DNA of 64,000 nucleotides. Origin: CAVWTN01 sp963757945 (GTDB lineage: Bacteria; Vulcanimicrobiota; Vulcanimicrobiia; Vulcanimicrobiales; Vulcanimicrobiaceae). Position numbers and translations under genes: made by a program. Under the pieces are notes generated by a model, which saw nothing but the letters and a program-made list of their open reading frames with translations, ran no database searches and was not told where the DNA came from. The stretch is taken from assembly GCA_963757945.1 (NCBI GenBank), contig CAVWTN010000002.1:2449027-2513026 (forward strand), read 5' to 3'. This document shows positions 33,500 through 41,299 of this stretch, piece after piece; the stretch's first letter is position 1, and each line of letters begins with the position of its first letter.

Positions 33500-34627
33500 G
33501 TGGCCAACGACTACTACAAGGTCCTGGGCGTCGAGCGCGGGGCCTCCGAGGCTGAGATCAAGTCGGCTTACCGCTCCCTCGCGCGCCGGCATCATCCGGA
33601 CGTCGCGCAGGACAAGACGGCGGCGGAGGCACGCTTCAAGGAGATCAACGAGGCCTACGAAGTCCTCTCGGACCCCCAGAAGCGCGAGATGTACGATCGC
33701 TACGGCAGCGCGCAGCCGGGGATGGGCGGCCCGGGCGGGCCGGGCGGCTTCGGCGGTTTCGGCCAGACCGAAGGCTTCAGCGATCTCTTCGACGTGTTCT
33801 TCGGCGCCGCGCGCGGCAGTTCGGCGCAGCGCACGGGCCCGTTGCGCGGCGCGGACCTCCGTTACGATCTCCAGATCACGCTCGAAGAGGCCTTCCGGGG
33901 CGCCGAGCGCGAGATCGCCTTCAACCACCTCGGGACGTGCGAGACCTGTCACGGCAGCGGGGCGCGGCCTGGTTCGCTGATCACCAGCTGCGATCGCTGC
34001 GCCGGCACGGGGACCATGCGCGCCGCGCGGCAGACGCCGCTCGGCCGCTTCGTCACCGAGACGACCTGTACGAAGTGCAACGGCGAGGGCCAGATCGTGC
34101 CTTCGCCGTGCGAGACGTGTCGCGGACGGGGGCGCATCGAGCGGCCGCGCACGTTGACCGTCAAGATCCCGGCCGGCGTCGACGACGGCAGCCGGATTCG
34201 CATCTCGGGGAACGGCGAAGCCGGCTCGCGCGGCGGGCCGTCCGGCGATCTCTACGTCTACATCTCGATCGCGCCGCACCCGCGCTTCAAGCGGGACGGC
34301 AGCGACATCTCCTCCGACGTTCCCATCTCGTTTCCGCAGGCGACGCTCGGGGCGAAGATCGAGGCCGATACGCTGGAGGGGCCGGTCGAACTGACGATCG
34401 GGCCCGGAACGCAGAGCGGGTCGGTCTACCGCTTGCGCGGCCGCGGAATGCCGCACGTTCGCGGCACCGGTCGCGGCGATCAACTCGTCACGGTGCATAT
34501 CGTCGTGCCCACGAAGCTCTCGCGCCGCGAGCGCGATCTGCTCGAGGATTTCGCGCGCGCCGGCGGCGACCGCATCGACGAACGTTCGTTTTTCGACCGC
34601 TTCAAAGACGCGTTTCGGGCGGAATAG
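33500..34627 (+). CDS. dnaJ: Chaperone protein DnaJ
   Basis: This 375-residue type I J-protein has a J-domain with HPD (RRHHPDVAQD), a Gly/Phe-rich region near residues 73-90, four CxxCxGxG zinc repeats (CETCHGSG, CDRCAGTG, CTKCNGEG, CETCRGRG) and the C-terminal substrate-binding domain. It stimulates DnaK ATPase and delivers clients. GTG at 33500 follows the hrcA stop by two bases, so it is co-transcribed and under CIRCE control. Confidence 0.97.
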   Translation: MANDYYKVLGVERGASEAEIKSAYRSLARRHHPDVAQDKTAAEARFKEINEAYEVLSDPQKREMYDRYGSAQPGMGGPGGPGGFGGFGQTEGFSDLFDVFFGAARGSSAQRTGPLRGADLRYDLQITLEEAFRGAEREIAFNHLGTCETCHGSGARPGSLITSCDRCAGTGTMRAARQTPLGRFVTETTCTKCNGEGQIVPSPCETCRGRGRIERPRTLTVKIPAGVDDGSRIRISGNGEAGSRGGPSGDLYVYISIAPHPRFKRDGSDISSDVPISFPQATLGAKIEADTLEGPVELTIGPGTQSGSVYRLRGRGMPHVRGTGRGDQLVTVHIVVPTKLSRRERDLLEDFARAGGDRIDERSFFDRFKDAFRAE

Positions 34628-34629
34628 GC

Positions 34630-35361
34630 GTGAGCGCGCCGCGATTTTTCGTCGACGGCGTACTTTCGTCGGGCGAAACCGTCGCGTTGCGCGATGCGGA
34701 CGCCCGCAAAATCGCGGTCGTCTTGCGCATGCGCGACGGAGCATCGATCGAGCTGATCGATTCCAGCGGGAATGCATACGCCGCGACGATCGAGGTGCAG
34801 CGCACGAACGTCTCGGCGACGCTCGGCGCCGCGCTCGAGCAGGCCGGCGAAGACGAGTGCACGCTCGTTCTCGCGCAAGGCATTCCTAAGGGACAGAAGA
34901 TGGACTACGTCGTCGAGAAGGCGACGGAGCTCGGCGTGGCGCGCATCGTTCCGCTGGTCACCGAGCGATCGATCGCCGATGCATCACCGGCGAAGCTGGA
35001 GCGCTGGCGCCGCCTGGCCCGCACGGCGGCGGCGCAGAGCGGGCGCGTGCGTCCGGCCGAGGTCGAGCCGGCGCTCGATTGGGCGGAATTCTGCGCGCAG
35101 ATCCCGCGCTTCGATTGCGCGATCGTCCCGTGGGAACGCGCCGAGCGCACTCCGCTGCGGGAACGGCTTGCGAGCCTCGTCGCGGGCGCGCGCAGCATCG
35201 CGATCGCGATCGGCCCTGAGGGCGGATTCGACGAGCGCGAAACGGAGCTTGCGGCGGCCGCCGGCGCGACGATCGTCTCGCTCGGCGCGCGCGTGCTGCG
35301 CACCGAGACGGCCGGGCTCGTCGTCTGCAGCGTCGTGCGCTACGCGCTCGGCGAACTTTGA
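34630..35361 (+). CDS. rsmE: 16S rRNA (uracil-1498-N3)-methyltransferase
   Basis: This 243-residue SPOUT-fold methyltransferase has an N-terminal PUA-like domain and C-terminal knot motifs LVLAQGIPKGQKMDYVVEKA, IGPEGGFDERE and LGARVLRTETAG. It methylates U1498 of 16S rRNA with SAM. GTG at 34630 is two bases after the dnaJ stop. The dnaJ-rsmE adjacency is common in bacteria, which supports the name. Confidence 0.93.
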   Translation: MSAPRFFVDGVLSSGETVALRDADARKIAVVLRMRDGASIELIDSSGNAYAATIEVQRTNVSATLGAALEQAGEDECTLVLAQGIPKGQKMDYVVEKATELGVARIVPLVTERSIADASPAKLERWRRLARTAAAQSGRVRPAEVEPALDWAEFCAQIPRFDCAIVPWERAERTPLRERLASLVAGARSIAIAIGPEGGFDERETELAAAAGATIVSLGARVLRTETAGLVVCSVVRYALGEL

Positions 35362-35461
35362 ACGGCGCGCGTGCCTGTGGATAAAATGGTACGTGCGCGC
35401 GCGCGTCGTATAGCCGACGATTGAAGATGCGTATGCCCTGTGCGGAGACCCCGGAAGCTCG

Positions 35462-36190
35462 ATGAAGTTCTCGATCGTGATCCCGACATACAACGAAGCC
35501 GGAGGGATCGAGAGATTGATCGCGGCGCTGGACGAACAGTTCCGTTCGCACGGGTTGGACGGGGAATTGATCGTCGTCGACGACAATTCACCGGACGGCA
35601 CGGGGGCGATCGTCGACGGCTTGGCGTCGCGCTATCCCGTGCGCTGCCTGCATCGCCCCGGGAAGCTCGGGCTTTCCAGCGGCGTGATCGACGGCTGGCA
35701 TTTCGCGCGTCCCGATTCCGAGGCGCTCGGCGCGATCGATGCGGATTTCAGCCACGACGTCAAGATCGTCCCGCGCATGGTGAGCGCGCTGGCTGAAGAC
35801 GGCTACGGCCTGGCGATCGGCAGCCGCTACGTTCCCGGCGGCGGGATCGAGAACTGGCCGCTGCGGCGGAAGATCACCTCGCTGGTCGCGATTGCGCTCG
35901 CGAAGCCGCTGACGCCGATCCGCGACATCACGAGCGGCTTCTTGCTGGTCCGCCGGGACGCGCTCGAAGGGGTCGAGCTCGATCCGATCGGCTTCAAGAT
36001 CGGGCTCGAGGTGATCGCGAAGGCGCATTACGGCCGGGCCCTGGAGGTCCCCTACGTCTTCAACGACCGCGTAGCGGGCGAATCCAAGCTGAACCAGAAT
36101 GAGATCCTGAACTATCTCAGACAACTACGCCGGATCTACGCCCTCAAACTTGGCGGCGCGCTGCACTCCGGCGGAAAGGTCGTCCCCTGA
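35462..36190 (+). CDS. Family 2 glycosyltransferase, polyprenol-phosphate mannose synthase-like
   Basis: This 242-residue cytoplasmic GT-A enzyme has FSIVIPTYNEAGGIERLI, LIVVDDNSPDGTG, the DxD-type IDADFSHD and a C-terminal region with GESKLNQNEI. These cues fit the dolichol-phosphate mannosyltransferase (DPM1) subgroup, which moves a sugar from an NDP donor to a polyprenyl phosphate. It lacks the C-terminal membrane helices of longer homologues. Its stop overlaps the accD start (ATGA). Confidence 0.88.
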   Translation: MKFSIVIPTYNEAGGIERLIAALDEQFRSHGLDGELIVVDDNSPDGTGAIVDGLASRYPVRCLHRPGKLGLSSGVIDGWHFARPDSEALGAIDADFSHDVKIVPRMVSALAEDGYGLAIGSRYVPGGGIENWPLRRKITSLVAIALAKPLTPIRDITSGFLLVRRDALEGVELDPIGFKIGLEVIAKAHYGRALEVPYVFNDRVAGESKLNQNEILNYLRQLRRIYALKLGGALHSGGKVVP

Positions 36191-37074
36191 TGCCGATGCC
36201 GGACTGGCTGACGCTGCGACGCAGCAAGCAAGGTCCTTCGCCCGACGCGGCGCTCTGGGAAAAGTGCCCGCGCTGCAACGAGTTGCTCTACCGCAAGGAC
36301 CTCGAGGCGAACCTTGGGGTCTGCATGCGCTGCGGGCACCATTTTCGCATGCACGCGCACGATCGCATCAGCACGATCGTCGACAGCGATTTCGTCGAGA
36401 TCGGGGCGCACATCTTGCCGGGCGATCCGCTGGGCTGGGTCGACAAGCGATCCTATCCGCAGAAGCTCGCCGCCGACCGCGAGAAATCGCATCTGAGCGA
36501 GGCCGTCGTGACGGGCTTCGGCACGATCGACGGGTACCCGGTCGCGCTCGGCGTGATGGACTTCAGCTTTCGCGGCGGCACGATGGGCGCCGTCGTCGGT
36601 GAGCGCATAACGAACTTGATCGAGGAGGCGACACGGCGCCGTCTTCCTTGCATCGTGTTCACCGCCAGCGGGGGCGCGCGCATGGAGGAGGGCATGCTGG
36701 CGCTGATGCAGATGGCGAAAACGACGCAGGCGGTGCAGCGCTTCATGGACGACGGAAATCTGTTCGTGACCGTCTTGACCGATCCGACGACCGGCGGGGT
36801 ATCGGCGTCCTTCGCATTTGAATCGGACGTGATCGTCGCCGAGGCGCATGCCTCGATCGGGTTCGCCGGCCGCCGCGTGATCGAACAGACGATCCGGCAG
36901 AAGCTGCCCGACAATTTTCAAACGGCGGAGTTCTTGCTCGAGAAGGGCCACGTCGATATGGTGGTCGAGCGCTCCGCCATGCGTGAGACGCTCTCGCGGA
37001 TTTTGCGCTACACGGTTGACCGTCCGGGCGCGGCGCGCGGCCTGGCGGCCGTTCCGGAGCTCGTGAATTCGTGA
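36190..37074 (+). CDS. accD: Acetyl-CoA carboxylase carboxyltransferase beta subunit
   Basis: This 294-residue subunit has an N-terminal zinc ribbon (KCPRCNELLY and CMRCGHHF), then the crotonase-fold carboxyltransferase core (MDFSFRGGTMGAVVGERI, ASGGARMEEG and TDPTTGGVSASFA). With AccA it transfers the carboxyl group from carboxybiotin to acetyl-CoA for fatty acid synthesis. It overlaps the next gene by a GTGA. The accD-accA pairing is as in many Gram-positives and related phyla. accB and accC are not in this window. Confidence 0.97.
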   Translation: MPMPDWLTLRRSKQGPSPDAALWEKCPRCNELLYRKDLEANLGVCMRCGHHFRMHAHDRISTIVDSDFVEIGAHILPGDPLGWVDKRSYPQKLAADREKSHLSEAVVTGFGTIDGYPVALGVMDFSFRGGTMGAVVGERITNLIEEATRRRLPCIVFTASGGARMEEGMLALMQMAKTTQAVQRFMDDGNLFVTVLTDPTTGGVSASFAFESDVIVAEAHASIGFAGRRVIEQTIRQKLPDNFQTAEFLLEKGHVDMVVERSAMRETLSRILRYTVDRPGAARGLAAVPELVNS

Positions 37075-38051
37075 ACGTCATCGTCGAGCGCGAAAAGCGC
37101 TTGCTCGAGCTCGAGCAGACTCTGAGCGACTTGCGCGGCCGTAGCGAGCGCAAGGGTGAAGTGCAGGCGGGCGAGATCATGCTGCTCGAACAGCGCTACG
37201 CGCAGCTCAAAGCGGACATCTTCGGGAACCTGACGCCGTGGGAACGCGTGAACATGGCGCGCCATCCGAAGCGGCCGATCGCGAGCGACTACATCGCAGA
37301 GTTCGAAGCCTTCGACGAACTCCACGGGGACCGGCATTTTCGCGACGATCCGGCGCTCGTCGGCGGGTTCGCGCGGTTGCGCGGGCGGCGCGTCATGCTG
37401 CTTGCGCAGCAAAAGGGCCGCGACACGAAAGAGAACATTCGCCGGAACTTCGGCATGGCGTCGCCCGAGGGGTATCGCAAGGCGAAGCGCTTGATCGACC
37501 TTGCATCGCGCTTCAATCTGCCGATCGTCACGCTGGTCGATACGGCCGGTGCGGACCCGGGGATCGGCTCCGAGGAGCGCGCGCAAGCTGAAGCGATCGC
37601 CTCGTGTTTGGTTGCGCTTTCCAAGGCGCGCGTTCCGGTCGTCGCGACGATCATCGGCGAAGGCGGGAGCGGCGGTGCGCTTGCGCTCGCGCTCGCGGAT
37701 TACGTGATCATGCCGGAGCATTCGGTGTATACGGTCGCATCGCCCGAGGGCTGCGCCGCGATTCTTTGGGGCGACGCGAGCCGAGCGAACGAAGCTGCGG
37801 AGAATCTGCGCTTGACCAGCGACGATCTCTTGGGCTTCGGGATCGTCGACGAGATCGTCAAGGAGCCGCTCGGCGGCGCGCATCGCGAAGCGCCGGCCTT
37901 CATCGCGCGCGTGCTCGATTCGATCGATGCTGCGCTCGCGCGCCTCGAAGGCGTTTCGGTCGAGCAATTGCGCGCCGATCGCTATCGCAAATATCGTCGC
38001 ATCGGTTCCTGGCAGGTCGCCGTCGAACGAAAGGTTTCGGCGCTGACGTGA
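37071..38051 (+). CDS. accA: Acetyl-CoA carboxylase carboxyltransferase alpha subunit
   Basis: This 326-residue subunit shows family motifs NLTPWERVNMARHPKRP, FDELHGDRHFRDDPALVGG, FGMASPEGYRKAKRL, DTAGADPGIGSEER and the acyl-CoA pocket EGGSGGALALALAD. It binds AccD to form the carboxyltransferase. GTG at 37071 overlaps the accD stop, and its own stop overlaps the FtsB-like gene start, so translation is coupled along the operon. Confidence 0.97.
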   Translation: MNVIVEREKRLLELEQTLSDLRGRSERKGEVQAGEIMLLEQRYAQLKADIFGNLTPWERVNMARHPKRPIASDYIAEFEAFDELHGDRHFRDDPALVGGFARLRGRRVMLLAQQKGRDTKENIRRNFGMASPEGYRKAKRLIDLASRFNLPIVTLVDTAGADPGIGSEERAQAEAIASCLVALSKARVPVVATIIGEGGSGGALALALADYVIMPEHSVYTVASPEGCAAILWGDASRANEAAENLRLTSDDLLGFGIVDEIVKEPLGGAHREAPAFIARVLDSIDAALARLEGVSVEQLRADRYRKYRRIGSWQVAVERKVSALT

Positions 38052-38353
38052 ATGAGCTGCGTCGCGCGGGCCGCATCGGTATCGCCTGCGCCGTGCTGGC
38101 GCTGATCGTCTTTGTCGCGGTGCAGTACGCCGGCGCGATCGGTCGCAACCTGGCGCTTTCGCAGGAGCTGGCCGCCACTCGGATGCAGATTGCGGACCTC
38201 GAACAGCGTCGCAGCGAACAATTGCGCGAGATCCGGCGCCTGCGCGATCCCGCGGGAGCGATTCCGGAGATTCACGAGCGCTTGCACCTGGTCGGGCCGC
38301 ACGAAACGTTGATTTTCGTGCGCGGCGTCCCGACCCCGGCCCCCACGCCCTAG
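38048..38353 (+). CDS. FtsB/DivIC-like septum formation initiator protein
   Basis: This 101-residue bitopic protein has a short cytoplasmic head, one membrane helix (about residues 9-28), a coiled coil (about 33-65, LAATRMQIADLEQRR) and an RRLRDPAGAIPEIHERL region typical of the FtsB/DivIC family. It would join the FtsL/FtsQ complex at the division site. GTG at 38048 overlaps the accA stop. Placement behind accDA is unusual for FtsB, which more often follows eno. Confidence 0.75.
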   Translation: MNELRRAGRIGIACAVLALIVFVAVQYAGAIGRNLALSQELAATRMQIADLEQRRSEQLREIRRLRDPAGAIPEIHERLHLVGPHETLIFVRGVPTPAPTP

Positions 38354-38360
38354 CGGAATC

Positions 38361-38789
38361 GTGCGCGGGTTCGTCATCAGCGTTCACAACCTCGGCGCGA
38401 CGGTGCGCCTGGAGGACGGCCGGCTCGCCGCCGTCCCGCTAGGGGAGGTCCAGCGTCAGCGCAGCCTGTTGACCGCGAGCCTGCGGCGTCGCGAGGCGCT
38501 GGAATTCGAGGTTGCGGCGGCCCCGGGGCGGCCCGCGGTCGCGCGGCTGCCCGGCGCCGAACGCACGGCGCCGGAGGCGCCGCCCGCGCCGTTCCCGCCG
38601 CCCGCGGCCGTCCCCGCGAGCGGAGCGCCCGAACTCGCGGCGCCGCCGCGCTTCGAGGCCGCGATGGCGGCTTATCTGCGATCGCTCGAAGAGCGCGAAG
38701 GCGCGGGCGAGCCGTCACAGGCGGAGCGGCACGCGTTGCGCAAGAAAAAACGCGCGGCGTGGTTCGAGGCTCGGCGCGGTCCGGCGTAG
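38361..38789 (+). CDS. Unknown protein with S1-like N-terminus
   Basis: This 142-residue protein begins RGFVISVHNLGATVRLEDGR, which resembles the first strands of an S1/OB RNA-binding domain (G.V..V...GA.V.L.DG). A Pro/Ala-rich linker (about residues 60-95) and a charged C-terminal helix with a KKKR cluster follow. Nucleic-acid binding is possible. It lies in the accDA-ftsB operon, 7 bases after the FtsB-like gene. I do not recognise a named family. Confidence 0.6.
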   Translation: MRGFVISVHNLGATVRLEDGRLAAVPLGEVQRQRSLLTASLRRREALEFEVAAAPGRPAVARLPGAERTAPEAPPAPFPPPAAVPASGAPELAAPPRFEAAMAAYLRSLEEREGAGEPSQAERHALRKKKRAAWFEARRGPA

Positions 38790-38802
38790 AACCGGAGTAA
38801 GT

Positions 38803-39684
38803 GTGAAAACGGCGAGCGAACGACGCGTCGATCCGGTCAACGTCCCGGGCTGCTTCGTAAGAATCCACGGGACCTACGACGCATTGCGCACGGCCGAGCA
38901 ACGGGTCGCCGACTTCATCCTCGGACACGCCGAGGAATTGATTTATCTGACGGTGACGGAGCTGGCGGAGCGCACGCAGACCAGTGAATCGACCGTCGTG
39001 CGGCTGTGCCAGAAGATCGGCTATCGCGGCTATCAGGAGTTCAAGATCCTGTTGGCGCGCGACCTCGTCGGTCCGACGGAGACCGTGTACGAGGAGATCG
39101 GGCCCGGCGACGATTTGCCGACGCTCAAGGCCAAGGTCTTCCAAGCGAACGCGCAAGCCCTCAAGGATACGATCGAGGTGCTGGCCGACGACGAACTCGA
39201 GCGGGCCGTCGCGGTGATTTCGAAGGCGCGCCGCGTCGAGGTGTACGGCATCGGCGGGAGCGCGCCGCTGGCGCTCGATGCATATCACAAGTTCATGAAG
39301 CTCGGCATCTCGTGCACGTGGCTGAACGACAGCGATCTGATGGCGATGTCCTCGGCGCTGCTGCAGCCGGGCGACGTGGCGCTGGGCATCAGCCACACCG
39401 GTGCGAGCCGCGACGTTTGCGATGCGATGGAGAGCGCGCAGCGCGCCGGCGCGACGACGGTCTGCATCACGCATCGTGCCACATCGCCGATCACGAAGGT
39501 CTCGAACATCCGCCTGTACACTGCGGCGAAGGAGACCGCGTTCGGGAGCGATGCGATGTCCAGCCGGATCGCTCAGCTCACGATCATCGATACGTTGTAC
39601 GCCGGCGTTGCAAACGCCGACTACGACAAAGCGCTCGCGACGATTCAGAAGACGCGCGAGGCTTCGGCCGGCAAGCGCTACTGA
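38803..39684 (+). CDS. RpiR/MurR-family regulator with SIS domain
   Basis: This 293-residue protein has an N-terminal RpiR helix-turn-helix (about residues 25-90, TSESTVVRLCQKIGYRGYQEF) and a C-terminal SIS sugar-phosphate-binding domain (YGIGGSAPLALDAYHKFMKLG, then GISHTGASRDV). Such regulators sense sugar phosphates and control amino-sugar or pentose genes. GTG at 38803 has GGAG seven bases upstream. No sugar catabolic gene is adjacent; it is followed 15 bases later by a second Ppx/GppA gene. Confidence 0.92.
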   Translation: MKTASERRVDPVNVPGCFVRIHGTYDALRTAEQRVADFILGHAEELIYLTVTELAERTQTSESTVVRLCQKIGYRGYQEFKILLARDLVGPTETVYEEIGPGDDLPTLKAKVFQANAQALKDTIEVLADDELERAVAVISKARRVEVYGIGGSAPLALDAYHKFMKLGISCTWLNDSDLMAMSSALLQPGDVALGISHTGASRDVCDAMESAQRAGATTVCITHRATSPITKVSNIRLYTAAKETAFGSDAMSSRIAQLTIIDTLYAGVANADYDKALATIQKTREASAGKRY

Positions 39685-39699
39685 CGCGGCGGGCGCCGG

Positions 39700-40626
39700 A
39701 TGACTGAAGCCCCGGCGCCTCCGCGCGCGTTGATCTCGCTCGGCACGAACACCGTGCGGCTATTGGTCGTGCGCGAAGCCGGGGGTGCGGTCGAACAGAT
39801 CGAGCATCTGGCCGAGGGGACTCGCCTGGGCGAGGGCGTGCGGGAAACGGGACGCCTGGCCCCCGCGGCGGTGGACCGCACGCTCGCGGTCGTGACGCGT
39901 TTCGCCGCCGTCGCGCGCCGCTACGGCGCGGAACTCTCGGCGATCGCGACGAGCGCGATGCGCCGCGCGCAGGATGCCGGCAGCTTCGAGGAGCGCTTTC
40001 TGACCGCCGCCGGAGTGCCGCTCACGGTGATCGACGGCCTGACCGAAGCGGCGGCCAGCTTCGCGGGCGCGACCTACGGCGTGGAGTCTCGCGAGCGGGT
40101 CGCCGTGCTCGATCCGGGCGGGGGGAGCACCGAGTGCGCCGTGGGCACCGCCGGGCGCCTCGAGGCCGCGGTCTCCTGCGAGGTCGGGTCCGTGCGGGTC
40201 AGCGAGTTGTTCCCCGCGTTGACCGGAAGCACGCCCGGGCAGCCGGCCCGTGCCGCCGCGCAGCAAGCGCGGCTCTTCGTCCGCGACGCGCTCGCGAAGC
40301 TGCGCGAGCTGCCCCCGGCGCAGGCGGTGCGTACGGTCGCCGGGACGCCCGCGACGCTGGCCGCGCTTGACTGCGCGAGCGACGTCGAGCACGTGCGCGG
40401 GCTCCGCCTGACGCGCAGCGCGATCGAGATGTGGCTCGGGCGCATGCTCGACGTCACCCTGGCCGAACGCAAGGCGTTCCCCGGAATGATCCCGCAGCGC
40501 GCCGACATCTTGCCGGGCGGCGCGCTGATCGTCTCCGAAGCGCTCGCGATCTTGGGCTGCGAGGAAGCCGTCGTGGAGACGAACGACTTGCTCCTGGGCT
40601 ACCTGCTGCCCGCGGGCGCGGTATGA
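39700..40626 (+). CDS. Ppx/GppA-family phosphatase, short form
   Basis: This 308-residue actin-fold protein has LISLGTNTVRLLVV, LDPGGGSTECAVG, SVRVSELF and the GTPATLAALD loop of exopolyphosphatases and pppGpp phosphohydrolases. It lacks the HD extension of the paralogue at 12157, matching the short two-domain form. The first motif reads SLGTNTVR rather than DIGTNS, so the usual first-loop Asp is replaced by Ser; activity may be altered. Together the two genes could divide polyphosphate and (p)ppGpp hydrolysis. Confidence 0.88.
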   Translation: MTEAPAPPRALISLGTNTVRLLVVREAGGAVEQIEHLAEGTRLGEGVRETGRLAPAAVDRTLAVVTRFAAVARRYGAELSAIATSAMRRAQDAGSFEERFLTAAGVPLTVIDGLTEAAASFAGATYGVESRERVAVLDPGGGSTECAVGTAGRLEAAVSCEVGSVRVSELFPALTGSTPGQPARAAAQQARLFVRDALAKLRELPPAQAVRTVAGTPATLAALDCASDVEHVRGLRLTRSAIEMWLGRMLDVTLAERKAFPGMIPQRADILPGGALIVSEALAILGCEEAVVETNDLLLGYLLPAGAV

Positions 40627-40662
40627 TCTTGGGGCCGGGTTGAAGAATGGCCCCGGGACCCC

Positions 40663-40958
40663 GGGATGATGGTGGAATCGGTAGACACAGCAGACTTGAA
40701 TGCTCTGAGCCGCAGGTCCGGAAACGCCCTGCGGGATGCGCTCAAATTCGGCGAACTCTCAATCTGACAACGCCGAGCCAAGTCGCGACCCTCGCGGTCG
40801 CGAAAGGTGTAGAGACTGGACGGGCGCGGCCTACGTGAGCCGGTCATAGGGTCAAGGCACAGTCCAGACCACAAACGCCGACGGCGGCCGCGAAAGCGGT
40901 AGTGGTACGAAAATCTGCAGTCCGAAAGGGCGTCCGAGTTCGAGTCTCGGTCATCCCA
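40663..40958 (+). tRNA. tRNA-Leu (TAA) interrupted by a group I intron
   Basis: The 5' exon (40663-40697) has acceptor strand GGGATGA, a 3-bp D stem GTG/CAC and anticodon-stem GCAGA, ending CTT. The 3' exon (40910-40958) starts AAAA and continues TCTGC, a long variable arm, T-arm CCGAG/TTCGAGT/CTCGG, acceptor TCATCCC and discriminator A. Joined, the loop reads CTTAAAA, so the anticodon is TAA and the class II shape fits tRNA-Leu. The mature length is 84 bases. CCA is not encoded. Confidence 0.95.
40698..40909 (+). ncRNA. Group I intron (IC3-like) in the tRNA-Leu anticodon loop
   Basis: The 212-base intron sits after U34, the insertion point used in cyanobacterial and plastid tRNA-Leu(UAA). 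It begins after U and ends in G (40909), as group I splicing requires. Core elements line up with the cyanobacterial intron as I remember it: GGGATGCGCTCAAA, CGCCGAGCCAAG, the R-element GTGTAGAGACTGGACGG, the S-element AGTCCA and the late GCGAAAGCGG hairpin. GAGCC near the 5' end can pair with exon GACTT as P1. It encodes no endonuclease and is shorter than typical cyanobacterial copies. Confidence 0.93.
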
Positions 40959-40965
40959 TTTATAC

Positions 40966-40982
40966 GGGGGGCAAGGCCCCCC
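40966..40982 (+). terminator. GC hairpin after tRNA-Leu
   Basis: GGGGGGC (40966-40972) pairs with GCCCCCC (40976-40982) around an AAG loop, seven bases past the tRNA 3' end. There is no T run. It may define the tRNA 3' trailer or terminate weakly. Confidence 0.5.
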
Positions 40983-40994
40983 GAACCCCCTGCC

Positions 40995-41295
40995 GCGGAC
41001 TCCCGCGGCTCTCCAGGGGCGGGGGCCCGTCGCCGGCTCCGCGCAGCGCGCGTAGACGCCGGCGGCGCGGTCGCTGCGCTCCGCGAGGTTGGGCCGCGGA
41101 CTCCCGGCGGCTCTCCAGGGGCGGGGCCCCGTCGCCGGCTCCGCGCAGCGCGCGTAGACGCCGGCGGCGCGGTCGCTGCGCTCCGCGAGGTTGGGGCGGA
41201 CTCCCGCGGCTCTCCAGGGGCGGGGCCCCGTCGCCGGCTCCGCGCGCCGCGCGTAGACGCCGGCGGCGCGGTCGCTGCGCTCCGCGAGGTTGGGG
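40995..41295. repeat. Three tandem ~100-base GC-rich repeats
   Basis: Units start at 40995, 41096 and 41196, each opening GCGGACTCCC and closing CTCCGCGAGGTT, with only a few differences between copies. Inside each unit are GGGGCGGGG and the palindrome-rich GCGTAGACGCCGGCGGCGCG. An open frame runs through them but starts inside the tRNA, so it is not a gene. The array directly follows tRNA-Leu and ends at the stop of the DUF1963 gene. No att site or integrase is seen. Confidence 0.92.
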
Positions 41296-41299
41296 GCGC

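Noticed and set aside
40995..41295. CRISPR array
   Set aside because: Repeats are ~100 bases and directly tandem without variable spacers, and no cas genes are present.
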